NCBI GenBank assembly: GCA_937983015.1
Contig: CALKAK010000130.1
Span: 1-5,557 of the forward strand
Length of the DNA: 5,557 bases
Reading direction: 5' to 3'
From: an uncultured Bacillaceae bacterium
GTDB lineage: Bacteria; Bacillota; Bacilli; Bacillales; Caldibacillaceae
Both the position numbers and the translations under genes were made by a program. Below are positions 1 through 5,282 of this stretch, in pieces. Below the pieces are notes generated by a model. It was given only the letters and a program-made list of their open reading frames with translations. It was not told the DNA's origin and ran no database searches. How positions within the stretch are numbered: the first letter of the stretch is position 1; every line of letters begins with the position of its first letter.

Positions 1-1
1 G

Positions 2-97
2 GTTGTCGTCAGTAAGCTCACATATAAACCGATTCCTGAAGTTGAAAAAGAATTCGATGAAACATTACGTCTATTGGAAGAGGAAATGGCGAAATAA
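2..97 (+). CDS. C-terminal end of an unidentified protein (5' truncated by window edge)
   Basis: An open frame runs from the left edge to a TAA at 95-97 and encodes about 31 C-terminal residues. The tail is charged and probably helical (contains PEVEKEFDETLRLLEEEMAK), with alternating Glu/Lys and Leu positions typical of a soluble C-terminal helix. A strong Rho-independent terminator begins 12 bases after the stop, which supports this being the true end of a gene and the last gene of its transcript. No domain motif is left, so I do not recognise the family and assign no function. The other plus-strand frames here are too short to judge, so the frame choice rests on the stop-terminator spacing and the protein-like composition. 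Confidence 0.7.
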   Translation, partial: VVVSKLTYKPIPEVEKEFDETLRLLEEEMAK

Positions 98-109
98 TGT
101 CTTATTAAA

Positions 110-145
110 AAACAACGGCATCACTACGAGCCGTTGTTTCTTTTT
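110..145 (+). terminator. Rho-independent terminator of the left-edge gene
   Basis: A 10-bp stem (arms 110-119 and 130-139, core ACAACGGC/GCCGTTGT) closes a 10-base loop and is followed by a T-rich tract at 137-145. It lies just after the stop at 97, in the correct orientation to end that plus-strand transcript. Confidence 0.9.
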
Positions 146-398
146 CGAAAAAATACAGAGCACTTATAAAAGATCATCCTGAATTTATTTAATAAAAAAT
201 AAGAGATTGATGTTTTTTCATAGAACCTCATTCTTTTGTTATCTTTCCTACTTATACTATTTTTTCAAATTTCCACCCTCAGCCAATCGCCGAATACGTG
301 TACTAACGAGGAGAGGCTAAGAAGAAAATCGTAACGAGGGAGTATTCTGATTATTATAATAACATTTACGTTAACGTAAACTTCAAGAAAAATCTAGT
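146..398. other. Gene-poor AT-rich spacer
   Basis: I see no convincing coding region on either strand here. The only short minus-strand frame with a plausible ribosome binding site encodes about ten residues (MKKHQSLIFY, starting near 217) and is not credible as a gene. The stretch holds a palindrome with flanking promoter-like boxes at 356-386 (listed separately) and two copies of a TAACGAGG motif at 304-311 and 332-339. It separates the convergent terminators at 110-145 (plus) and 399-431 (minus), and may be the remains of a lost gene. Confidence 0.5.
353..386 (-). promoter_or_regulatory. Candidate MerR-type promoter/operator: 16-bp palindrome between -35 and -10 boxes
   Basis: A perfect 16-bp palindrome, TTTACGTTAACGTAAA, occupies 365-380. 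On the minus strand it is preceded by TTGAAG (386-381) and followed, after a 19-bp spacer, by TATTAT (361-356). A perfect TATAAT overlaps that box (358-353) at 22-bp spacing. A palindrome filling an overlong 19-bp spacer is the known layout of promoters controlled by MerR-family activators. No gene follows in the direction of transcription, so the site looks orphaned. That the palindrome is an operator is inference. Confidence 0.35.
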
Positions 399-431
399 AA
401 AAAATTAAAAACAGTCCGTTTTCGGACTGTT
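399..431 (-). terminator. Rho-independent terminator downstream of the small membrane gene
   Basis: A perfect 9-bp stem (arms 410-418 and 423-431, AACAGTCCG/CGGACTGTT) closes a 4-base loop. Read on the minus strand it is followed at once by a T-rich tract (409-399, T4 AA T5). The plus strand lacks a comparable T run after the stem, so the orientation is minus. It would end transcription of the minus-strand gene at 573-725, or of its longer ancestral form ending at 501. Confidence 0.88.
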
Positions 432-500
432 AACAGATTTTATGCCATTGCTGTTCTCGATCTGGTATCAATAATTATTGGATTCCAGGCCAATTTTCCT

Positions 501-572
501 TTATGCTGAATTGAATTTTTTCCTCGACCAATAGGCGAGCCCTAAAGCGAGCACGGTAATAAAAGGTACGAA
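501..572 (-). pseudogene. In-frame continuation beyond the stop of the small membrane protein (lost third membrane segment)
   Basis: Directly after the TAA at 575-573 the same minus-strand frame stays open for 23 codons, to a second TAA at 503-501. The encoded segment begins FVPFITVLALGLAYW and ends with a basic SRKK stretch. It reads as a membrane helix with a positively charged cytoplasmic end, which fits well as the third helix of the upstream protein. Ribosomes would not normally reach it, so it is best read as the disabled 3' part of a 74-codon gene. The alternative is that the 50-residue product is the native form and this similarity is fortuitous. Confidence 0.45.
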
Positions 573-725
573 TTACTTCAACACTTCAACTGCATAAAAT
601 AACGGAATCATGATCAAGAATATACCGAAAAATATGGAAAGACCTGACTTCTTTTTCCAGCCAAATACCGTCAAAATAACTCCTATAACCGCAAGCAGTA
701 AAAAAACTGTAAACAAAATGTTCAT
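573..725 (-). CDS. Small hydrophobic membrane protein, probably truncated
   Basis: The frame encodes 50 residues starting MNILFTVFLLLAVIG. Two membrane segments are visible, at about residues 2-22 and 30-47, joined by a short basic loop (GWKKKSG), which suggests both termini face outward. The ATG at 725 is preferred over an upstream ATG at 803 because AAGGGG (738-733) sits 7 bases before it, and the 26 residues upstream look unlike a membrane protein. The protein ends in YAVEVLK at a TAA directly preceded by an 8-bp tandem repeat (GTTGAAGT twice, 591-576), and the frame continues beyond the stop with another hydrophobic segment (501-572). The gene may therefore be a recent nonsense pseudogene. 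I do not recognise a named family. It is monocistronic, with a candidate promoter at 745-773 and a terminator at 399-431. Confidence 0.6.
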   Translation of the reverse strand: MNILFTVFLLLAVIGVILTVFGWKKKSGLSIFFGIFLIMIPLFYAVEVLK

Positions 726-744
726 TCTTCCACCCCTTGTATCA

Positions 745-773
745 ATTATGGTCGAATAATACGTAATATTCAA
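745..773 (-). promoter_or_regulatory. Candidate sigma-A promoter for the small membrane gene
   Basis: On the minus strand TTGAAT (773-768) and CATAAT (750-745) are separated by 17 bp. They match the vegetative consensus at 4 of 6 and 5 of 6 positions. The predicted start of transcription lies only a few bases before the Shine-Dalgarno sequence at 738-733, so the leader would be very short, which weakens the call somewhat. Confidence 0.35.
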
Positions 774-782
774 ATATATCTT

Positions 783-812
783 TTGAAATATCCCGCTCTC
801 CATTCATATAAA
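783..812 (+). promoter_or_regulatory. Candidate divergent sigma-A promoter, plus strand
   Basis: TTGAAA (783-788) and TATAAA (807-812) are separated by 18 bp, each matching the vegetative consensus at 5 of 6 positions. The box stands back to back with the minus-strand promoter at 745-773, with only 9 bp between the two -35 boxes. Downstream there is no credible protein gene but there is a hairpin with a T8 run at 879-918. Confidence 0.35.
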
Positions 813-818
813 AACATA

Positions 819-918
819 TCAAGGGGCATGAATCATGGAGAAGTTTTTATGATGTTCAAACAATGATTGAGAATGACCGTGATGTTTTCCCAAATCGGAA
901 TGTATCACACTTTTTTTT
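819..918 (+). ncRNA. Candidate small RNA of about 100 nt
   Basis: This is the interval between the predicted start point of the promoter at 783-812 and the end of a terminator-like hairpin with eight T residues at 911-918. Frames inside it are very short (for example MNHGEVFMMFKQ from 828, whose AAGGGG is only 1 base away). Short self-complementary blocks occur (CATGAATCATG at 827-837; ATCAT at 832-836 with ATGAT at 849-853). It matches no RNA family I recognise. Support is the promoter plus terminator layout only. Confidence 0.22.
879..918 (+). terminator. Possible weak Rho-independent terminator
   Basis: GTGAT (879-883) pairs with ATCAC (904-908) and TTCC (887-890) with GGAA (897-900). A 3x3 internal loop separates the two helices and a 6-base loop caps them; two bases later comes a run of eight T residues (911-918). 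The T run is strong, but the interrupted, AT-rich stem makes the hairpin weak. Confidence 0.35.
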
Positions 919-1166
919 GCTTGCATGTTCAGCTATTTTGTTTTGAAGTTCGGCTCCGTTTTAATCAAGGCATATTTTTAATCAAAAATCATATGCAGGT
1001 AGTTCAGATGAATGATACCGGTATATTAAAAAATCATAGCATGATCGTAGAAGGTGCAAAATACCATACATGTATTCCGCACCTTCTGACTTAAACGCCT
1101 GTATATCGATAAGCTTTTTGGAAATCTATCTCCATCTATTCATGTCATTCCGTTTTTCAACGGATT
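919..1166. other. Intergenic region without a convincing gene
   Basis: This AT-rich stretch lies downstream of the EcfT-type gene. A plus-strand frame from a TTG near 867 to 1094 crosses it, but it has no ribosome binding site, a start inside the candidate terminator region and a protein composition unlike a real gene. Visible structures are a 10-bp direct repeat TTTTAATCAA (959-968 and 976-985), an inverted repeat GCATAT/ATATGC (970-975 and 991-996), a long hairpin at 1049-1087, and a small hairpin with a GAAA loop (1149-1164) just after the transporter stop codon that has no T tract. Confidence 0.5.
1028..1087 (-). terminator. Candidate 3'-end hairpins of the transporter operon
   Basis: On the minus strand a 16-bp stem (1087-1072 with 1064-1049) closes a 7-base loop. 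Two of its pairs are G-U wobbles in the minus-strand RNA but A-C mismatches in the plus-strand RNA, so the structure favours minus-strand transcription. A second small hairpin (ATCAT/ATGAT, 1045-1033) follows directly before a run of six T residues (1033-1028). The long stem has no T tract of its own and the second stem is weak, so this is a plausible but imperfect terminator about 80 bases after the last gene. Confidence 0.35.
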
Positions 1167-1994
1167 TCATAAAAAGGGGTTGTAAAATCGACTACCATCA
1201 TAAAAAGTGATCGCCATCGCGGCGCTAAAGATTGCGATCATGATAAGTAAGGCGATGTAGTCCTTCTTCTTCAAGGGGCGAAAGCTGTACCACGTCCGTC
1301 TTTTATGTTTGCCAAATCCCCTGAGTTCCATGGCATTACTGATGGTTTCGATCTTATCCAGGCTCGACATCACGAGAGGAAGGATAATCGCCGCCGCATT
1401 TTTTAACCGCCGCCATAGCTTTTCATTTTTCGAAAGGTCCACTCCCCGGGCTTGCTGGGCTTTGGAGATCAGGTGGAATTCCCTTTGGATATCGGGGATA
1501 TAACGTAAGGCTAAAGTTATGGAATAGCTCAGACGATAACTGATGCCGATTTTGTTTAAAGACGCAGCAAGTTCACTGGGATCTGTCGTTACTAAAAAGA
1601 GCAAGGCGACCGGGATGATCGCTAAATATTTTAACGTGATGTTCATTTGATAAAACAGTTGTTCCAGGGTTAGGTCATACCGTCCGGCAAGTTCCAAAAG
1701 AACATGATTCGTTCCGTATATTTTCACCCCTTCTTGCGGGGAAAATAAGTAAATCGCGATATTATTGATCAAGAGAAAGATGAGAATCAAAATGATCACG
1801 AAGGAAACTTCTTGCCATTTTATTTTCGAAATACGAAAAACGATGATGCTGAAGAACAATAAAAACACAAGAACCCGCGTATCATATGTAAGCATGGCTG
1901 CAAAAGACCAGAGGAGAAAACAGATGAGTTTGGTCAACCCGCTTAGTTGGTGAATCGGAGAGGAGCGTTCGATATAGCCTAATAATGCAGCCAT
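1167..1994 (-). CDS. ECF transporter transmembrane coupling protein (T component, EcfT/CbiQ family)
   Basis: This 275-residue protein is the scaffold that couples the two ABC ATPase domains to the substrate-binding S component in an energy-coupling factor importer in the cell membrane. Hydrophobic segments lie near residues 21-34, 41-55, 64-83, 121-136 and 246-264. A long cytoplasmic helical region (about 138-228) carries the two coupling motifs of the family: ARG at 182-184 (QQARGVD) and a variant ELRG at 223-226 (AMELRGFG). Length matches the family (about 260-280). The ATG at 1994 is preceded by AGGAGG (2010-2005) lying inside the ATPase gene, and the two genes overlap by 16 bp, so they are probably translationally coupled. 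It is the last gene of the operon. With the partners here it would be the third part of a dedicated transporter with a methionine-related substrate (the type called Mts in comparative genomics, as I recall). The family call is firm; the substrate is inferred. Confidence 0.93.
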   Translation of the reverse strand: MAALLGYIERSSPIHQLSGLTKLICFLLWSFAAMLTYDTRVLVFLLFFSIIVFRISKIKWQEVSFVIILILIFLLINNIAIYLFSPQEGVKIYGTNHVLLELAGRYDLTLEQLFYQMNITLKYLAIIPVALLFLVTTDPSELAASLNKIGISYRLSYSITLALRYIPDIQREFHLISKAQQARGVDLSKNEKLWRRLKNAAAIILPLVMSSLDKIETISNAMELRGFGKHKRRTWYSFRPLKKKDYIALLIMIAIFSAAMAITFYDGSRFYNPFL

Positions 1995-3697
1995 TTTTTC
2001 TTCTCCTCCTTATCCTGGGCGATAAATCGGGCGACAAATTCGGTCGGCTCCGGTATGCCGAGGCGTTCGGCCAAAGTATAGAGTGAGGTTTCTTTTAAAT
2101 TCGCTTTTTTGATGAGATCCGCATCATACAAAATATTCACCGCCTTGTCATCGGCAATCACTCTTCCGTCATTAATCACAATCGCTCGAGGCGTGTACTC
2201 CAGCATGAGGTGCATATCGTGGGTAACCATGAGAATGGTCTTCCCTTTTTTGTTTAGGGAAACGAGGAATTCCATGATTTCTGTATAATGCCGGAGATCT
2301 TGACCGGCCGTCGGTTCATCAAGAATAATCACCTCCGGCTCAAGGGCCAGAATCGAAGCAATGGTCACCCGTTTTTTCTGCCCATAACTCAAAGCGGATA
2401 TCGGCCAGTTGCGGAACGGATATAATCCACATATTTTTAATGTTTCAAGAACCCGTTCGGTTCTCTCTTTTTCTGGAACCCCTCTGAGCTCCAGACCAAA
2501 AGCTACTTCATCAAAAATCATATGCTTTGAGATCATATGGTTGGGATTTTGCAAGACCATGCCGACTCTTTTTGAACGTTCGGCGATTGTATCCGCCGTT
2601 ACATCGTTCCCCGCATAATAAATTTTTCCTGAATTCGGTCGTTCGAAACCGCAGATTAGTTTCGATAACGTCGACTTCCCTGCCCCGTTTTTCCCGATAA
2701 TGCTCACCATTTCTCCATTTTGAAAGGAGAGCGACACATCTTTTAGGGAAAAGGCCCCGTTTTCATACTGAAAAGAAATATTTTTCAGTTCTAATATCGG
2801 TTCGTTAGTTTTCACAGGTCCGGATAAAGTTGTCTCCCGAAACCACTGGAGTAATGGTTTTTTACATGCATCGACATGAAAGGTGTCGATATGCCCGGGT
2901 TGCATCTCCTTTGTAATCCGGCAGCCCGCATATTTCGCCACTTTAATATATAGGGGCTCGCGAATACCGACTTTGGATAAAAGATTGCTGGCAAGTAGTT
3001 GATGCGGATCCATATCCGCTATGATTTCGCCATGATCAACGACGATAATCCGGTCGACAGGATGCGTCAATACATCTTCCAGACGGTGTTCAATGATGAT
3101 GACGGTCTTCTTCATTTCCTTTTGCAGACGGTCAATCAGTCCCACGACATGTTGCCCTGTTGCCGGGTCGAGACTGGCCAATGGTTCATCGAACAATAAA
3201 ATCTCCACATCATTCACTAATACACCGGCAACGGCCACTCGCTGCATCTGTCCCCCGGAAAGATGGTGAACGGACTGTTTTAAATAATGGTCCATATCGA
3301 CAAGACGGGCCACATCCTGTACAATTTCGAACATATCTTCCTGCGGAATGCAATCATTTTCCAGACTAAAGGCGATATCTTCCCCGACGGTTAAAGCGAT
3401 GAATTGCCCGTCGGTGTCCTGGAGCACCGTGCCGACCATTTTCGAACGTTCGAATATATTTAAGGTTGACGCGTCTTTCCCCATGATGTTTAATGAGCCG
3501 GATATTTCCCCTTTATAGGAATGGGGAATGAGACCGTTGATACAATGGCCGATTGTGCTTTTTCCGGAACCGGAAGGCCCACAGATCAGTACTTTTTCCC
3601 CTTCATAAATTGTGAGATTGATATTCTTCAAGGTTGGTTCCGCCTGACTATAATATTGAAAACTGAAATTTTGAAACTCTATGACTGGTTTTTTCAT
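1979..3697 (-). CDS. Double-domain ABC transporter ATPase of an ECF transporter (YkoD-like fusion)
   Basis: This 572-residue protein holds two complete ATP-binding cassettes in one chain, replacing the separate EcfA and EcfA' subunits, and powers import through the T component encoded next. Domain 1: Walker A GPSGSGKST 40-48 (Lys46), Q-loop Gln93, signature LSGGQ 146-150, Walker B ILLFDE 166-171 (Glu171), D-loop SLD 175-177, H-loop His204. Domain 2: Walker A GKNGAGKST 335-343 (Lys341), Gln383, signature LSYGQ 436-440, Walker B VIILDE 456-461 (Glu461), His493. A linker of about 70 residues (230-300) joins them. All catalytic residues are present in both halves; only the second signature deviates, with Tyr for Gly. 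The protein has no membrane segment and is cytoplasmic. The start ATG at 3697 has AGGAG (3708-3704) 6 bases upstream. A hairpin with a T tract precedes the gene (3733-3769), so its expression may be lower than that of the S component. The 3' end overlaps the T-component gene. Confidence 0.95.
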   Translation of the reverse strand: MKKPVIEFQNFSFQYYSQAEPTLKNINLTIYEGEKVLICGPSGSGKSTIGHCINGLIPHSYKGEISGSLNIMGKDASTLNIFERSKMVGTVLQDTDGQFIALTVGEDIAFSLENDCIPQEDMFEIVQDVARLVDMDHYLKQSVHHLSGGQMQRVAVAGVLVNDVEILLFDEPLASLDPATGQHVVGLIDRLQKEMKKTVIIIEHRLEDVLTHPVDRIIVVDHGEIIADMDPHQLLASNLLSKVGIREPLYIKVAKYAGCRITKEMQPGHIDTFHVDACKKPLLQWFRETTLSGPVKTNEPILELKNISFQYENGAFSLKDVSLSFQNGEMVSIIGKNGAGKSTLSKLICGFERPNSGKIYYAGNDVTADTIAERSKRVGMVLQNPNHMISKHMIFDEVAFGLELRGVPEKERTERVLETLKICGLYPFRNWPISALSYGQKKRVTIASILALEPEVIILDEPTAGQDLRHYTEIMEFLVSLNKKGKTILMVTHDMHLMLEYTPRAIVINDGRVIADDKAVNILYDADLIKKANLKETSLYTLAERLGIPEPTEFVARFIAQDKEEKKKWLHY

Positions 3698-3732
3698 TGT
3701 ATTCTCCTACCTGGTTGTACAGTTTTTCAAGC

Positions 3733-3769
3733 AAAAACCTTCCCGCCAGATTCTCTTGGCGGGAAAGGT
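3733..3769 (-). terminator. Intra-operon terminator/attenuator hairpin between S component and ATPase genes
   Basis: On the minus strand a GC-rich stem of about 12 bp (3769-3757 with 3748-3737, core TTCCCGCCA/TGGCGGGAA, one bulged base) closes an 8-base loop and is followed at once by T5 (3737-3733). It starts 3 bases after the stop codon of the S-component gene. It has the form of a Rho-independent terminator but is followed by genes needed for the same transporter, so it probably acts as a partial terminator or an mRNA-stabilising 3' hairpin. Confidence 0.82.
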
Positions 3770-3772
3770 GGG

Positions 3773-4327
3773 TTATTCTTCCATATGGAGACTTCCCTTT
3801 TTACTGCGCGTTTTGGAATACGCGTAGAGGAACAGTGTTCCCAGTACTCCAACGGCGATGCTGTTGAGGATTGCAATCGAGATGCCCTGAAAAAATGTTT
3901 TGTTTGCCGGTTCAGCATAAATGAGAATATCCAGTATCGGGGCGATCAGACACCAGCCGATTGCATGGGTTACGATTTGATAACCATTGAATATCAAGAT
4001 TTCTTTTTTACCGAAGATTCCCGATTCGATGTTAATTTTTTTCGCGGATAACCCGAAGCCAACACCGACTAGTCCGGAAACAATAACATAACTCCACCAA
4101 ATGGAACCATACATCAATAAGTCCTTAAGAGCGTGTCCGATAAGGCCGATAAGACCACCAGCAACCGGACCGAAGATCACCGACATCAACGCCAAGAAGG
4201 GGTAGGTGACTTCGATGTTGGTATTGGGGATCCATAAGGGAATCGAAGCAAAACGACCTAATACTACGAACACAGCGGCACCGATTCCGATGGCAACAAT
4301 TGTTCTAACGGACAACCCTTTGTTCAT
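3773..4327 (-). CDS. ECF transporter S component, UPF0397 / ECF-type riboflavin-transporter S-component family
   Basis: This 184-residue integral membrane protein is the substrate-binding subunit of the importer. Six hydrophobic segments lie near residues 9-28, 40-54, 56-70, 75-94, 111-137 and 148-171, the usual S-component topology. Features I recall from the UPF0397 family are present: an IPNTNIE motif (33-39), FGPVAGGLIG (52-61), YGSIWWS (73-79), DILIYAEPANK (133-143) and a KTRSKKGSL tail. Database names mention riboflavin, but that is the fold family. The Met-tRNA T-box upstream and the SAM-cleaving neighbour point to methionine or a related compound (the MtsT role proposed by comparative genomics, from memory). 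The ATG at 4327 is chosen over one at 4390: AAAGGGAGAG (4341-4332) stands directly before it, and the longer form would overlap the preceding gene and add a non-hydrophobic, family-atypical extension. Twenty bases separate it from the upstream gene. Confidence 0.92.
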   Translation of the reverse strand: MNKGLSVRTIVAIGIGAAVFVVLGRFASIPLWIPNTNIEVTYPFLALMSVIFGPVAGGLIGLIGHALKDLLMYGSIWWSYVIVSGLVGVGFGLSAKKINIESGIFGKKEILIFNGYQIVTHAIGWCLIAPILDILIYAEPANKTFFQGISIAILNSIAVGVLGTLFLYAYSKTRSKKGSLHMEE

Positions 4328-4347
4328 ACAACTCTCCCTTTCATATA

Positions 4348-5202
4348 TTAATGATGATGAAATGGTATTTTTCGAATAGTAATTTTCCAATTAATCCCTG
4401 ATTTGATATGATAGGCACTTGCAAAGGAACCTTGATTAATGGCTACACCGATATTTCCTAATGAATTCACATAAAGCAGTGGTTCTCCTAAATGACTGTC
4501 GGCGAAGGAACGACCAAAAGTCATCATATTTTTGTAGACCTGGTGTGTTTCATTTTCAATCGTTACTTCAAAGGTGTCACCGTATTTCGCACCGTATTGT
4601 TTAAATAATCGTTGGGGAATATTGGTCCATAAGTTCCCGAAACGAACATCGAGGATATCGATACAACCGATGACCGCTTGATCTTTGATCACCGCCTCTT
4701 TTACAGGGAGTTCCACGACCGAATCCACATCTAATAACGGACCGATCTCCTCGAAACCGATGATGCCTGCCGCAAGTCTCGCACCGGTATAAGCAAAGAT
4801 ATCTCTACCGTCAAAGGTATAAGACTCGAACGTATTGGGCAAACGGTTTTTTTCTTCATCAATAACGACTGCACTAGTTAGACCGATTTTCCGTTTGATA
4901 TGGGTTAATGTTCCGTTATCAGGGGTAATAATCGTATGTCCTGTTTCGGTACGAACCGCAACACTGCGACGGTCCGTGCCAACTTCCGGGTCCACGACGG
5001 AAACAAAAACTGTACCCTTTGGCCAGTAAGTGATCGTTTGATAGAGCCGATAAGAAGCTTCCCAAATATTATATTGTGGGATCTCGTGGGTCAAATCAAA
5101 GATGCGTAAATTCGGATCCACACTTAATGCGACACCGTACATGGCACTAACTGCCCCATCGGATAAACCAAAATCTGTTTGAAACACGAGAAATTTCCCC
5201 AC
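4348..5202 (-). CDS. SAM hydroxide adenosyltransferase / SAM hydrolase-like protein (DUF62, SAM-dependent halogenase superfamily)
   Basis: This 284-residue cytoplasmic protein belongs to the family that cleaves S-adenosylmethionine to adenosine and methionine with water, related to fluorinase and the chlorinase SalL. N-terminal domain (about 1-165): TDFGLSDG (9-16, with the SAM ribose-contacting Asp10), DLTHEIP (36-42), VVDPEVGTDRR (69-79), PDNGTLT (94-100), FDGRDIFAY (130-138). C-terminal domain (about 170-280): RFGNLWTNI (187-195) and the SAM-binding YVNSLGNIGVAINQGSFA (244-261). The hydrolase triad Asp-Arg-His known from PH0463 appears as Asp71 and Arg78, but the His position is Asp131 (codon GAC at 4812-4810), so catalysis may differ. 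The start is GTG at 5202: AAAGGAGG ends 7 bases upstream and the product begins MGKFLVFQTDFG as in the family. The ATG at 5253 is rejected because it lies in the leader terminator. It is the first gene of the operon, directly controlled by the Met T-box. Confidence 0.93.
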   Translation of the reverse strand: MGKFLVFQTDFGLSDGAVSAMYGVALSVDPNLRIFDLTHEIPQYNIWEASYRLYQTITYWPKGTVFVSVVDPEVGTDRRSVAVRTETGHTIITPDNGTLTHIKRKIGLTSAVVIDEEKNRLPNTFESYTFDGRDIFAYTGARLAAGIIGFEEIGPLLDVDSVVELPVKEAVIKDQAVIGCIDILDVRFGNLWTNIPQRLFKQYGAKYGDTFEVTIENETHQVYKNMMTFGRSFADSHLGEPLLYVNSLGNIGVAINQGSFASAYHIKSGINWKITIRKIPFHHH

Positions 5203-5209
5203 ATGCACC

Positions 5210-5217
5210 CCTCCTTT
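5210..5217 (-). promoter_or_regulatory. Ribosome binding site fixing a GTG start
   Basis: AAAGGAGG (5217-5210) is complementary to the 16S rRNA 3' end and lies 7 bases before the GTG at 5202. A second in-frame GTG at 5208 is only 1 base away, too close to be used. This decides the start of the SAM hydroxide adenosyltransferase-like gene. Confidence 0.85.
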
Positions 5218-5241
5218 CGGTGTGAAAATGCATTGCCTAAT

Positions 5242-5282
5242 AAAAAAATCCACGTCTTATCATCTGGATAAGGACGTGGATT
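5242..5282 (-). terminator. T-box leader terminator
   Basis: A 15-bp stem with one bulged C (arms 5282-5267 and 5261-5247, core ATCCACGTC/GACGTGGAT) closes a 5-base loop and runs into T7 (5248-5242). Its 5' arm contains CACGTCCTTA, which is also the 3' strand of the antiterminator (5278-5269), so the two structures exclude each other. It ends transcription before the operon when tRNA-Met is charged. Confidence 0.93.

Noticed and set aside
266..280. AGGGTGG on the minus strand, resembling the start of a T-box motif
   Set aside because: The rest of the T-box consensus (ACCGCG) is missing, and there is no stem I, specifier loop or terminator around it.
440..541. Minus-strand frame ending near 440, just before the terminator, with a protein-like tail (NPIIIDTRSRTAMA)
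   Set aside because: It has no start codon with a ribosome binding site and a stop just upstream near 545. It could only be reached by a frameshift from the membrane gene, and the in-frame continuation to 501 is a better structural fit.
867..1094. Plus-strand frame of 75 codons after the candidate small RNA
   Set aside because: It begins at a TTG without a ribosome binding site, runs through the hairpin and T8 run at 879-918, and its composition (many Phe, His, Met and Cys, no domain pattern) is unlike a real protein.
1149..1164. Hairpin TCCGTT-GAAA-AACGGA on the minus strand just after the T-component stop, considered as the operon terminator
   Set aside because: The 6-bp stem is short and is followed by GACATGAATAG rather than a T tract, so it does not meet the criteria for a Rho-independent terminator.
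3521..4051. Long plus-strand frame of 176 codons opposite the ATPase and S-component genes
   Set aside because: It is antisense to two well-recognised genes and crosses the intergenic hairpin; its Cys- and Phe-rich composition shows no domain. It is a shadow frame.
4328..4390. 21-codon extension of the S component from ATG 4390
   Set aside because: It would overlap the upstream gene by 43 bases, has no ribosome binding site and does not look like an S-component N terminus; the ATG at 4327 has AAAGGGAGAG just upstream.
5203..5253. 17-codon N-terminal extension of the SAM hydroxide adenosyltransferase-like protein from ATG 5253
   Set aside because: The ATG lies in the 3' arm of the T-box terminator and has no Shine-Dalgarno sequence; the extension reads through the real AAAGGAGG site before GTG 5202.
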